Shown here one piece after another: positions 1-9,840 of a stretch of 31,834 nucleotides of DNA. Numbering within the stretch: the first letter of the stretch is position 1; each line of letters opens with the position of its first letter. The notes under the pieces were generated by a model. The model was not told the DNA's origin, did not search any database, and saw only the letters and a list, made by a program, of their open reading frames with translations. The DNA is from Chara braunii (Eukaryota; Streptophyta; Charophyceae; Charales; Characeae). The translations under genes were made by a program, and so were the position numbers. The stretch covers positions 493,642 through 525,475 of the forward strand of contig BFEA01000648.1 of the NCBI GenBank assembly GCA_003427395.1, in the 5' to 3' direction.

Positions 1-371
1 TGCATCTGACTGCAATTACGGCCTGCCGTGGGTGCATCAGACCGCAATTACGGCCTGCCGTGGGTGCATCAGACGGCAATTACGTCCAGAGCTGAGCAGA
101 AAAGGTTCCGAATGCATCTGACTGCAATTACGGCCTTCCGTGGGTGCATCAGACCGCAATTACGTCCAGAGCTGAGCAGAAAAGGTTCCGAATGCATCTG
201 ACTCTGACTGCATTTACGGTCTGCCGTGGGTGCATCAGACCGCAATTACGTCCAGAGCTGAGCAGAAAAGGTTCGGAATGCATCTGACTGCAATTACGGC
301 CTGCCGTGGGTGCATCAGACCAATTACGTCCAGAGCTGAGCAGGAAAGGTTCTCGTGCGAGTATGCCCTCA
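1..371. repeat. Tandem repeat (~80 bp units) ending in a MITE-like terminus
   Basis: Units beginning TGCATCTGACTGCAATTACG start at 1, 113, 193 and 279. Each runs through GGGTGCATCAGACCGCAATT and TCCAGAGCTGAGCAGAAAAG. The first unit carries an extra 32-bp partial copy. The array ends with GTGCGAGTATGCCC (353-366), which matches the right terminus of the small element at 5039-5159. I infer this is the right part of a larger transposon of that family whose left end lies outside the window. No coding potential is apparent. Confidence 0.8.
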
Positions 372-562
372 AACTCACATTCTCGTTGTCGCCTTCTTGA
401 TGCACCATGTGAGCAGGTCTGAGATCGGAGCTCTAATGACATCAAATCAGTCAATCAATCTGCTGCGCTATTTACAACAGTCGTTGATCTCAACATCAAA
501 CGGCTGTGCAGAACGCGCTGCAGACAGCGCTACAGACGACGATGCAGACAACGCTTCAGAAA

Positions 563-900
563 ATGATGCCGCAGGGGTTGGAGTGGAGTGGGCTCGTGTG
601 AGAGAGAGGGATATAACAGCTGGCTGTTACAGTGCAGGGGGCAGAGGGGAGTTTCGCTGAGGTGAGTGGAGGGGGCGAATGTCTGGGGCAATCTCTGCGA
701 AAGGGAAGACCTGCTTGTTTCAGAGAAGATGATGATGATCCGGCAGGAGTGGGGGTGGAGTGGGATTGTGTGAGAGAGAGGGATATAACAGCTGGGTGTT
801 GTGCAGGCGGGGGAGGGGAGTTTTTGTTGAGGTTAGTGGAGGGGGCGAAGGTCCGGGACAATCTGTCTGACAAGGAAGACCTGCTTCTGGTCCCTCCTCG
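563..900. repeat. Tandem duplication, ~172 bp period, two copies
   Basis: Copy A (about 563-733) and copy B (about 734-900) share GTGTGAGAGAGAGGGATATA, a GGGGAGTTT stretch, GTGGAGGGGGCGAA and GGAAGACCTGCTT in the same order, with substitutions and small indels. Open frames through it shift between copies, so I do not regard it as coding. Confidence 0.75.
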
Positions 901-1035
901 CATCACTGTACCTGTCGTGAGATCCTCCTAGTTGTTGAAAGAAAGAGTGGGCGGCATGTCGAAGGTGCTGGCTACGTGTATTGCCGGCAGACTTCCATCC
1001 GAGATATTGCTGGTAAAGATCTCTGCTCTATACAT

Positions 1036-1385
1036 TTTCAGTTGTGCCCCTGTGTTGTGTACGTTTTCAGTTTTGCCCGTGTTGTATACATTTTCGGTTT
1101 TGCCCCTGTGTTGTATACATTTTCAGTTCTGCGCCTGTGTTGTATACAGTTTCAGTTTTGCCCCTGTGTTGTATACAGTTTCAGTTTTGCCCCTGTGTTG
1201 TATACAGTTTCAGTTTTGCCCCTGTGTTGTATACATTTTCAGTTTTGCGCCTGTGTTGTACACATTTTCAGTTNGTATACGTTTTCGGTTTTGCCCCTGT
1301 GTTGTATACATTTTCAGTTTTGCCCCTGTGTTGTATACAGTTTCAGTTTTGCCCCTGTGTTGTATACATCTCTTTTCGAGCATTT
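1036..1385. repeat. 29-bp minisatellite with a single-N join
   Basis: About twelve copies of TTTTGCCCCTGTGTTGTATA followed by CANTTTCAG form head-to-tail 28-29 bp units. One ambiguous base at 1274 interrupts a unit, which suggests two contigs were joined inside the array, so true copy number is unknown. Open frames in all three plus-strand phases (peptides rich in VLYTFSVLP) are a by-product of a unit length that is not a multiple of three and lacks stop codons. Confidence 0.9.
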
Positions 1386-1523
1386 TCAGTCTTGCCCCTC
1401 CGGTTTGCTTACTTATCGGGGCAGTGTGTATCTTGCTCGATGCTACTCTGTATGGCTTCTTATGCGTTCTGTTTTTTTTTTCTTCTTTTCCGATAATTAT
1501 TTTGCTCTGTTCAGCTGATTACT

Positions 1524-1588
1524 TCTGGATTCGAACTTGGGTCTATATTTTTGAACAGTTCGTGGGTGTGTGCCAACTGAGCTAGTCT
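1524..1588 (-). repeat. tRNA-like (SINE head) sequence
   Basis: On the minus strand this reads an A-box-like CTAGCTCAGTTGG followed about 40 bp later by a B-box AAGTTCGAATCC, the spacing of a tRNA internal promoter. It lacks a convincing seven-pair acceptor stem. It is most likely a tRNA-derived SINE head rather than a functional tRNA gene. Two closer relatives lie at 2384-2453 and 2545-2617 in the same orientation. Confidence 0.6.
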
Positions 1589-1590
1589 TA

Positions 1591-2377
1591 TTCGTGGCGT
1601 ATGGTGACTTAGTTGTTGTGCTTTATGCCTTTTTTTTTTTTTTTTTTTGAGTGCTATATGTCAGAACACAAACAAGCTGTTTTTTTCCCCCTGACGTCAA
1701 CAGTTATTACTGGACTTGTGTGTGTCTGCATTATCATATCACCCAACACCTGTCCCCTACTTCTTCCCACTTCTCGGGTGCTGCTGCAGCAGGTGGTAGG
1801 ATAGAGCCTGATGGCTGCTTCCTCCGCTTCGCTGTCTTATGGGTGTTGTGCAGTGTTTATCTCTGAAATCGCAATACATGCCCTATGGTGATGTTGCATC
1901 AAAATTTGCCAGGTGTCTGGATGTCAATGTGTGCGTGATCCTGCTGCTTTATACTCTCCTCCTATCTTTTTTTCCCTTCTTTTTCCCTTCTCCCCCCCCT
2001 GCCCCCCTGAGCCCGCCTTTCCCCCTATCTTCTGCTTGTTTATGTTTTTGAAAGCATAGATCGGTGCATGTCCAGCAATGTTCTTCGTTGAGCGGATAGA
2101 AGACCAGAGTTTGAATCCAGATGGAACTTGATGAATTAAATCAAAGGCCATCGCCGCCTTGTAATAAAAAAATGAAAAGGTGCAGAGGAGGCCCCTAAAC
2201 TTCAGCAGGTTGACGAATGCCTCACTCACCCCCAGGGCTTCTATATATGAAAGTAATAATGGTGTAATCTCTGCTTCAGCTCGATGCATGCAATGTGAGC
2301 TTGCTAAGCGATTCTCTGTTTCTCTGCTTTCATGTTTAATCTTTGATATTTATATTTAAGTCAGAGTTAATTGTTGC
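1591..2377. other. Non-coding stretch, no gene seen
   Basis: The stretch holds a T homopolymer (about 1629-1648), a C/T-rich low-complexity tract (1965-2035) and a plus-strand B-box-like GAGTTTGAATCC near 2107 that may be a degraded SINE in the opposite orientation. No open frame has a recognisable product. Confidence 0.6.
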
Positions 2378-2690
2378 TCACCTGATTCCATCCGGATTCG
2401 AGCTCAGCTGTGTATTTCAGCAGTTCATGTGTGTACCCACTAAGCTAGGCCATGTTGTTATCTCTGTTGTCCTCTGGGGACAAGGAGTTGCGACAAGCGA
2501 ATCTCTCTGTTGCTTTGCTAATTGTAGTTAAATTTTACTCATCTGATTCCATCCGGATTCGAACTCAGGTCTGTATTTCAACAGTTCATGGGTGTACCCA
2601 CTGAACTGAGCTAGGCCATGTTTAATCTCTGTTGCTGGGGTCAAGTGGTTGTGACAAGCGGATCACTCTGTTGCTTTGCTGGTTGTGTTC
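2378..2690 (-). repeat. tRNA-derived SINE repeat, two tandem ~165 bp copies
   Basis: Each copy, read on the minus strand, has a tRNA-like head (A box TAGCTCAGT or TAGCTTAGT, B box GAGTTCGAATCC or GAGCTCGAATCC; 2545-2617 and 2384-2453). A body follows containing the complement of ATCTCTGTTG, GACAAG, TTGCGACAAGCG and CTCTGTTGCTTTGCT. The copy nearest the lipid gene ends at about 2690, so frame extension upstream of that gene into 2676-2690 is repeat sequence and not its true coding start. Confidence 0.65.
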
Positions 2691-2765
2691 GCCACCGTCC
2701 TTTACTACCAGGCGTGTAATCCTCTATCTGGAAACAGGTGTGGCAGTCATGATGGCATTGGAGGG

Positions 2766-4265
2766 ATGCCCCTCCCCTCCCCAGCACATGATCCCAGTGT
2801 CCCTCGTGTCGCCACGTGCCATGTCGTCGTGTGCGAGGCTGCTGTCCTTGCATCTTGTGCAGGTGGTATGGACCCCTCGTCTGGTGCTGGACCAATTCGA
2901 TGCGTTTCCTTCGGAGATGGCCGATCGCGTTCCAGAGCCCGGGCAATGCGCGGGCACCGTTTGGCTAATCCCGGGGCACAAATCGATTTCTGGACCTGCA
3001 CATCTTGCCTGGCAAAAGGCTGTCGCCGCCAGCAACGATCTCAGTCGAGCGCGGAATGCGTCATGCCGCAGAGAAATAGGCTAAAGAGCGTAATGGAACT
3101 GCAGAACAAGCGACATAGCTCGTTCGTCTGCCGTATTGCAAGCACTGGTACTAACCCCAGTCACGTGGAGGAGGATACGCCAGGTCCGGAGGCAGCATTC
3201 GCCTGCAGTATTGCGAGCACTGGTACGAACCCCAGTCATGTGGAGGACGATACGCCAGGTCCAGCGGCAGCACTAGGAGAGAACTCACCCTCACCGCCAG
3301 ACTCAGCAGATGCGAGGTCGGCTGCAGCGGCGTTGGTTCTCCTACGCTTGCCTGAAGTCTTGGCAACGTCGAACCTGGTGAACAGAGTTATTTATGGCAG
3401 CCTTCTCGGGGCAGGGGCACTGTCGGCGTTGTTGATGGGGGGTTGGGTTTACACTGGCGGACTTTCGATCGTCACGTTCTTGGCGACGAGGGAGTACTTT
3501 GGACTTGTCATGGAGAAAGGCATCGCACGGGGCATGAAGCCACCACCGCCCATTGTGACGAAAGTGTGCACGCTCATGTGTTCGGCGATGCCGTTGCTTA
3601 CAATGTATTATAATGGACGAGTGGGCGCAGCATTGACGACTGCGGCGTTTGTGCTAGTCTCGGTGTTACTGCTGCAGCCCTCGCGGCCGCGATTTGCGCA
3701 ATTCTCCTCTGTCATATTTGGGCTTTTCTACTGCGGGTACTTGCCGTCGTTTTGGGTCAAGCTGAGATGTGGACTGAACGTACCAGCCGTTGGAACGCAT
3801 CTAGCAGGGAAATGGCCAGTTTTCTTTGGAGGCAGGGCTCATTGGACAGTAGGGCTCCTCGCGACGATGGTGGCCATGTCGTGTGTTGTTGCGGCGGACA
3901 CCGGTGCCTTCATGGGAGGCAAATCTTTCGGTCGAACACCTCTGAGTGCAATCAGTCCGAAGAAGACGGTGGAGGGCGCGTTGTCAGGCTTCGCGTTTGC
4001 ACTTGGAGTTGCTGTTCTTCTCTCCAAGCTCCTCCAGTGGCCCGTCTCTCTACCAGGCGCAGCTATGCTAGCAGCCTTAACTTTCATCTCCAGTCTGTTT
4101 GGCGATCTTATGGAGTCGATGATCAAGCGCGATGCCGGAGTTAAGGACTCTGGCACTCTGATCCCAGGCCATGGCGGTATTCTGGATAGAGTCGACAGCT
4201 ACGTCTTTACTGGTGCTCTAGTCTACTCTTTTGTGAAGATTGGTCTTCCTTTGTTTGGCCTGTGA
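2766..4265 (+). CDS. CDP-diacylglycerol synthase (phosphatidate cytidylyltransferase), probably plastidial
   Basis: The enzyme makes CDP-diacylglycerol and pyrophosphate from CTP and phosphatidic acid at a membrane, feeding phosphatidylglycerol synthesis. The frame from ATG 2766 gives 499 residues. The C-terminal half (about 205-499) is hydrophobic with roughly eight predicted membrane segments. It has the loop DTGAFMGGKSFGRTPLS (378-394), SPKKTVEG (397-404) and, at 451-477, the complete family signature with SxxKR, KD, PGHGG and DRxD. That signature spacing fits CdsA/CDS proteins exactly. The first ~200 residues are Ser/Arg/Ala-rich and poorly conserved in appearance, compatible with a plastid transit peptide; plastid CDS4/CDS5-type enzymes are the likely relatives. 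Residues 122-146 and 147-171 are a near-perfect duplication. The frame is open further upstream, but that part enters a SINE repeat. ATG 2868 or a later ATG, or an upstream exon, are alternative starts. No intron is evident. Confidence 0.9.
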   Translation: MPLPSPAHDPSVPRVATCHVVVCEAAVLASCAGGMDPSSGAGPIRCVSFGDGRSRSRARAMRGHRLANPGAQIDFWTCTSCLAKGCRRQQRSQSSAECVMPQRNRLKSVMELQNKRHSSFVCRIASTGTNPSHVEEDTPGPEAAFACSIASTGTNPSHVEDDTPGPAAALGENSPSPPDSADARSAAAALVLLRLPEVLATSNLVNRVIYGSLLGAGALSALLMGGWVYTGGLSIVTFLATREYFGLVMEKGIARGMKPPPPIVTKVCTLMCSAMPLLTMYYNGRVGAALTTAAFVLVSVLLLQPSRPRFAQFSSVIFGLFYCGYLPSFWVKLRCGLNVPAVGTHLAGKWPVFFGGRAHWTVGLLATMVAMSCVVAADTGAFMGGKSFGRTPLSAISPKKTVEGALSGFAFALGVAVLLSKLLQWPVSLPGAAMLAALTFISSLFGDLMESMIKRDAGVKDSGTLIPGHGGILDRVDSYVFTGALVYSFVKIGLPLFGL

Positions 4266-5035
4266 ACATTCTGGCGGCGTTTTCTCTTTTAAGGTGAGGT
4301 AACGTAGGTGTTATCATTCAGCTTTGCTGCTTCTTGTCTTCATTTTTTTCCCGCGTCATGCCATCAGGGGTCGATGCTGGAACCTGCAGCGATAGTACTG
4401 TTCTTTCCGGTCTTTTGCTGGGCGAAAAGTGAAAACAGTTGCAGGCTAGTATAATTGCATCCAGCCGCTCGCCCCTGTGGTCAGGTCTCCTCCTTACCCT
4501 GCTCTTCTCAGTGGTCAGGTCGACATTTCTCTATGTATACTCAATCCTCCAGGGCTTGCTTGACATGAATGAAGTAGCTTGACTGTTGGGAAATGAGGTG
4601 AACTTGTCCTAGCGCAAGACTTCGGTCTGGCAATGTCTCGTGGGAGAACAGATCAAAGGGGTTGGTTGTACCTCTGTTAAGTACACATTGGATGGGTGAA
4701 CCACCCCCCCCCCCCCCTCCCCCTCTCAAGGGGGTATACGTGTGGCAAATAGAGCGGAAGTCCGGGGAGCTGATAACTCCCTCAAGGGGGTAGTATTCTG
4801 TTGTGTCTAATGGAGTGGAATTCTGGATGGTATGAAATATTGGACAGGGTAAAGCTTGGAAATTAAGATGCCAAGTAGCTGCATAGATGGAAGGGGGGGG
4901 GGGAGGGGGGAGGGAGGGGGTCAGAGTCAAGGCAAAAGAAGCCTTAGGCTCATGCTTGTTTATTGCCTGGTCTTAATATATCAACAAGTTGGTGGAAGGC
5001 GGGAAAGAGAGAGGAGATTTGTTTATTGCCTGGTC
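4266..5035. other. 3' flank of the CDS gene, low-complexity and small repeats
   Basis: No gene is seen. The stretch contains a C homopolymer (4702-4718), an imperfect ~64-bp direct repeat (about 4722-4850, CTCAAGGGGGTA repeated at ~4724 and ~4789), a G-rich tract (4890-4920) and two copies of GTTTATTGCCTGGTCTTA (near 4958 and 5020). No clear polyadenylation signal was identified for the upstream gene. Confidence 0.55.
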
Positions 5036-5162
5036 TTAGGGCATACTCACACTAGGATTTTTGCAACTCCGCTCTGGACGTGATTACTGTCAGATGCATC
5101 CAGCTCTAGGCTCAATTGCAGTCAGATACGTTTAGAAAAGTGCTAGTGCGAGTATGGCCTTA
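5036..5162. mobile_element. PIF/Harbinger-like MITE, 121 bp with TTA target duplication
   Basis: The left end GGGCATACTCACACTAG (from 5039) and the complement of the right end, GGCCATACTCGCACTAG (to 5159), form imperfect terminal inverted repeats. Direct TTA trinucleotides flank them at 5036-5038 and 5160-5162. A 3-bp TTA duplication and GG-starting termini are hallmarks of PIF/Harbinger MITEs. The interior shares AATTGCAGTCAGAT and CTCTGGACGT with the tandem repeat at 1-371. Confidence 0.75.
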
Positions 5163-5298
5163 TTATATTTGGTGAAGACTTCGATCAGGAGACATTGTTT
5201 TAAGGGTTTGTGGCTTGGCAGCGCGGTGAGCAGAGAAGAACCAAATGCATGCGTGCGGAGGGTGATGGCACTGTTCAAAAGGCCCGTGACCGGTCCGT

Positions 5299-5457
5299 GG
5301 GCCCTCGCTCCACTACACAGCACTCTACACGCATTTGGACGCTTGCTGGACCAGGTACATTTGGATGAGTCCAATACTTTGAGCGTACCTGGTCCAGAAA
5401 GCTTCCAAATGCGTGGAGACATTGGAGAGTGTGTGTTGTGTAGTGGAGTGAGGCCCC
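5299..5457. mobile_element. Foldback / MITE-like inverted repeat
   Basis: The left arm begins GGGCCCTCGCTCCACTACAC and ends at GGACCAGGTAC (5358). The right arm runs from GTACCTGGTCC (5385) to GGAGTGAGGCCCC (5457). The arms pair over most of about 60 bp with indels. No matching target duplication was found, so class is unresolved. Confidence 0.65.
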
Positions 5458-5564
5458 ATGCCTGTGAGATTGGCGCATGGGAATACGGAATAAAGGAGGG
5501 AACGAAAGACAATTACGTCACTCTGCTGCTGCTATTCATGCTGAGTGTCCAGCCTTGCCGCCGT

Positions 5565-5860
5565 TCTGAGAGTTTACAGTATGGACATTTTCAGATGTGC
5601 ATGCAGAGGGTAGGTCGTTACGCCATCTTCGTGGAGAACTCTTCATTCGACACGAGGATCCATATCCCTCAGCAGCTATTGGCGCTTGTGAAGATGGAAT
5701 TGGCAGAATGAATAGTAGGTTGGTAATGAATAATTCACAATGGCTTTTTTTTTTGTTTTTGTTTTTTTTGTTTCTGCGATTGCGATTCTGGAAGTTTGCA
5801 GTATGAGTGTTTTCAGTCGCATGCAGAAGCGGGTTCGTTACGTCATCTTCATGGACATTG
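5565..5860. repeat. Diverged direct duplication, ~220 bp period
   Basis: GAGAGTTTACAGTATGGAC followed by TTTTCAG, GCATGCAGA, GTCGTTACGCCATCTTC (about 5568-5632) recurs as GGAAGTTTGCAGTATGAG, TTTTCAG, GCATGCAGA, TTCGTTACGTCATCTTC (about 5790-5852). No coding sequence is recognised in either copy. Confidence 0.65.
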
Positions 5861-6460
5861 TCACAGATAAGCAGTGCTCCAGTCATCGTAAAGAAAATGC
5901 AATTGTCTGTGTGCTCATTCTATTTGACACCTACCACCTGTTATTGCCGAGTTCGATCTATGGTGTATGTACACGACCGAGCGATGTTCTCAAGTTCTTG
6001 ATAAGGGGGGCCGATGGGAGTTGGGTGGAGAACTCAGGAGAAGGGAGGCGGAAAACACACGAGTAAGTACAAGACTTGTGGAGTGGGATAGCATCTTGTC
6101 TTGTGGAGAAATGGTATTGACTTGGCAGTTGGGCTGGCCTTGTGCTATGTGAAGCCGAAGGTGCAGCCTATAACTTTTCAAGGCAGAGGGAGAGCAACTT
6201 AGTTGTATTAAATCGTATCAATTCTTTTTAATGTGTTCTGATTACACGTCAGCGAAACGTCAAGTTTGATTTCCCTTCATGGATGGTAGGATGAAGGTAG
6301 ATAGGCTGGGGGAAGCAGAGGTTGAGCCTGCTGAGTAAAGGGAAGCCTGATCAGGAGAGCCAAAGAGACATTGGCCTGCGGAGTGTGAACAACTCTGTGT
6401 GGGAGAACCTGCGAACTTGGAACCGGGAAATGTTTTTGGAATGGAGTTGGGGAAGACACA

Positions 6461-6461
<1 letters not shown>
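5861..6461. other. No gene seen
   Basis: Short open frames here have no recognisable domains, and no repeats, RNA genes or signals were identified. Confidence 0.5.

Positions 6462-6540
<79 letters not shown>
6462..6540. repeat. (GA)n microsatellite
   Basis: About 39 uninterrupted GA dinucleotides. The Arg-Glu and Ser-Leu frames through it are artefacts. Confidence 0.98.
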
Positions 6541-6541
<1 letters not shown>

Positions 6542-7640
6542 TCGTAGTGTTGGAAGAGGCAGACACTGATCCACATTCGCTTCTGCATTCATAGGCATCG
6601 TCAACCTCCAGGGAAGGGAAACCTTTTCATTCTCTGTGGAGTTGCTTGATATGAACAATTGGAGGATAATGGCTTGAGGTTGAGGTTGAACTAGGGATTG
6701 ACAAAAGGGGTATACTACGATACTGTGAGCTGAGGTGGCATCAGAAGTTGTTGCCTTGTTGCGAATCTTCATGGGCAAGTAGAGGAGACACCATTGGGAG
6801 GATTCATCTGCATATGTACCTCTTCTTGGCTGTGATGGAGTGTGCTGGCTTCAACTTATCTGCATCTGTGGCTTTAGGATCGAGGACTTGGCGAATTCAC
6901 CCTTTTTTCGTAGGGTGGGCAGTGGCGTGTTGAACCGAGAGAATGGACACGGTTTGTCGGCACGCATTGGGACATTTGTTGGGGCTCTGGTAGTCTGGAC
7001 TCGTGTTGCACTGCACGCAGACGGAACATGTGTTGGGAGTCTGATTATCTGATAGTCTGGATTCACGTTCCAATCCTGTGGAGTAGTGTCTTCTGGATTC
7101 TCACGTGTTGAGTACAGGGTGGAAGGGGGACATAAATTTGTTGCATCTGTCTCAGTTTGTCTTCATACTGCAGACTACAGCCATGGAAGCGATCGCGACG
7201 TTCACTTTTTGCAACGGGCACTGACGTCGCCGACAATGACTGTAGCGCTTGACCAACGCCGATGGATCTGCTGAAAGGTGTGCTTGTCAGTCCCATTTAT
7301 GGAGGAAGGGTGGTTGTAGGTCCTGTTCCTGTTGTCAATATGGCACTCAATAATGATTGGTTGAGGCCGTGAGGAGGATGCGAAGCTCGCCACGGATGAT
7401 AGTGAAGGATATAACAAGGCGATGTCTATGGTTGGTACTGTTTTGATATCTTCCTCGAGGTATGGTGTTGAAACTCGTTGTCTTTTACTTGGAAGCATCT
7501 GTAATCCTCTCGGTGACTCGTGGAAATACCTCTTCGAGAGGTTTCAGATGTGTTCATGTTTGGTTGCACTACTGATGCCAGAGATTTCGACCAACCTGCA
7601 GACGAGGGCATCACTAAACATATCGATTTCCTCTCCCGAG
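6541..7640. other. No gene seen
   Basis: Mixed-composition sequence with only short frames on both strands. None shows a domain, repeat or signal that I recognise, and an exon of an unknown gene cannot be excluded. Confidence 0.45.
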
Positions 7641-8095
7641 ATAGTGGTGATGGATGGATGGATGTATTTTGGATGGGGGTTATGGATCGATATATGGAAA
7701 AAGCTTTATCCTGTCAGGAAGAGGGATGACTCTTGGTAAGTAGTCAGGCAGAGGGCAGAGTCGATCAATTCCTGCTTCCGCGAGAGGGGGGGTCAGATGG
7801 GTGAATATGTCCTGCAAAAGGGATAGTAATTGATGGGTGCATTCCTCCTCCTCCTCCTCCTCCTCCTCCTCCTTAGTTCTCGTTGTCGTCCTTCTCTCTG
7901 AGAGAGAATGGATGTAACAGTGAAGTCTTCTAGTAGTGGTGGCTATAAGGTGCGTAGATGGATGGATGGATCGACGGATGGATGGATTCCTGCTGTAGAA
8001 CAATGTGTTTGGGGAAGACGAGGGAGGTTATCGATGGATGGGTGGGTGGGTGGCTGGCTGGCTGGATGCATGGATAGGGGGATGGATGGACCGCT
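7641..8095. repeat. Dispersed GGAT/GGCT tetranucleotide and CTC trinucleotide tracts
   Basis: GATGGATGGATG occurs near 7648-7662. GGATGGATGGAT runs occur at about 7956-7988 and 8031-8095, with GGGT and GGCT variants. A (CTC)n tract lies at 7843-7873. This is low-complexity DNA with no gene. Confidence 0.85.
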
Positions 8096-9084
8096 CTGTT
8101 CTCTTTTCTCTTTATATTCTGAGTGGTATAGGTAACTTGGTGTATAGTTTACTAGTTGAAGTCAACCAGTCGGCTGTCCCTCGTTGTATTCAGTCTGCGT
8201 CTGCGTCTGAATTTTAATTGTCCACTGATGTGTATATTGAAAGAACGCATGTCTGTATGTAATAACACGACATTTGTGACTCTCTGGTCTTCAAATCTTG
8301 CACTGTCACATGGTTCAATCAATTCCACAAATCAATTTTGATGTTGAGAATCTTGAGGCGGCGGTTCAATGAACTGAAGGGATACGTAGGCCCAGATTCA
8401 TGTGTTTACCTGGTAATGTACACAGTCAGTGTGTATGGCCACGTTGATGTCTATTCACAGCTGTCTAGTCATGTTGATTTAGGTGGCAGACTGTTCACAT
8501 GATGCTATAATTGTGTTCCATCTCTCCCTCCAGGCTTCTCTCTTTAGTTTTTTTTTTTTCATCGTGTGGAATGAGGTCTCCCTCTCTTTTGCAGAAGAGT
8601 CTTGCTAACCTTCCAGAAGTGATACAAATCATATGATGAAATAATTGGCACAATTTGGGGGTTCTAACTTGTTTCCAACAGAATGTCTCAGTGCTGATTT
8701 TGCAAAGTGTCTCTGAAAGCATAAAGCCAGAAGGCACTATGGGAGACTGCCGCCGCTGTTCGTGAGACTTGTAGAAACACTAGAAGTCTAGTAGAAGACA
8801 GATTCAGACGATAGAACCATCACATAGTTGCTTAACAAGGAATTGCGAATTGTGGATCATCCATGGAATTATCACTATCAGTATCAAGTCAAAAAAAAAA
8901 ATGATGGCGACAATGCTTGCGCTCTTCCATGGTCACCGTGGTCAACAGACTGAGAAAGAGCTGCAGAGGAGTGTTCAGAAAATGAGAAGTGCAAGTAGTT
9001 AGTCGCTGCCTTCGTTGTTGTCATATGTGCACACACATATCACTGCTGTTATGGTTAGGGGTCTGGTTTCTGGTTTAGACACTG
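8096..9084. other. No gene seen
   Basis: AT-leaning sequence with short frames only, and short homopolymers at about 8548-8558 (T) and 8890-8901 (A). I see no recognisable feature. Confidence 0.5.
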
Positions 9085-9474
9085 CTACGGTCTTCACCCG
9101 AATAGAACGCTGCATTTGGCCCAGCTTTCAGTCCAGATGCAGCGCTAATGACTGGGCGTCTAGGCTACCAGCCGGGGCGCCCGGGTCACCTTGTGTTGCC
9201 CGTGCGGATGGTCCCAGCAAAAAAAAAGGAAAAACAAAAACAATCCCAAAAAATCCGAAAAAAAAAACCATGTTATGCAGAAAAATAAACAGAACAACTT
9301 TTGCCTCAGGCTCATATCGAAAATCTTTACCAAATTTTAAAAATAAAAATAAAAATTGAAAAATAAAATTTTATTTTTATTTATTTTAATAATCCTTTTT
9401 TGGCCCGGCCGGGCAAGTGGTCCCGGGCCACTCTGGTAGCCTAGCTGGGCGTTCTATTCGGGTGAAGACGGTAG
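9085..9474. mobile_element. 97-bp MITE with 26-bp TIRs, split by a nested element
   Basis: CTACGGTCTTCACCCGAATA (continuing GAACGC, 9085-9110) is inverted at 9449-9474 with one mismatch in 26. If the nested insertion at 9160-9444 and one copy of its 8-bp duplication are removed, a compact 97-bp foldback element remains. TA dinucleotides flank the CGGTCTTC core on both sides, so a Tc1/mariner-type TA duplication is possible but unproven. Confidence 0.75.
9160..9444. mobile_element. Non-autonomous hAT-like element, 285 bp, 8-bp TSD CTGGGCGT
   Basis: The 12-bp perfect TIR CTAGGCTACCAG is present at both ends, and exact direct repeats CTGGGCGT lie at 9152-9159 and 9445-9452. The subterminal parts are GC-rich with CCCGG/CCCGGG motifs in both orientations; the interior is A/T homopolymers. 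It has no coding capacity. The 8-bp duplication is typical of the hAT superfamily. Family assignment is inferred, because no transposase is present. Confidence 0.8.
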
Positions 9475-9840
9475 GATTGCAGGGGTGGTGTGAGTAAAGC
9501 CGACCACTTTGCTCAAGGGTATAGCTAACATTGGGGAACGTGGTGAGTCCTTATCTACCAACCAACTGCACCCTGGGCAGACTGTTCGAGCTTCAACCTC
9601 CAGAGAAGTCGGGTATGAAAGTCCGATGGAACAGTCTACCACAATCACCCTGTGCTTGTGGAGTTGCATTTATCGAATAGGTGACGCATACAATCTCTGT
9701 TGGTGGCCACAAGTTTTTCTCGGGGTAGGAATGTATGTTTGGACGGCATCTTAGCGAGGAGGCTCAGAGCCTCAGAGAGCGTTTCCTGTGAGTGTCATTT
9801 CCATGGGCTGCTCTTTTGGAGCTCATGGAAGAAATAGGGG
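9475..9840. other. No gene seen
   Basis: Unique-looking sequence between the nested element and the 26-bp array, with short frames only. Confidence 0.5.

Noticed and set aside
932-1585. Long plus-strand open frames rich in VLYTFSVLP
   Set aside because: They are products of the 29-bp minisatellite, which lacks stops in all three phases, and contain an N.
2384-2617. Functional tRNA genes
   Set aside because: A and B boxes are present but acceptor and anticodon stems are poor and the sequence is tandemly repeated with a shared body; SINE heads fit better.
2676-2765. N-terminal extension of the CDP-DAG synthase
   Set aside because: This frame extension has no ATG and its start lies within the SINE repeat.
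6260-6778. Minus-strand 172-codon frame with a Ser-Leu run
   Set aside because: It is driven by the (GA)n microsatellite and has no recognisable domain.
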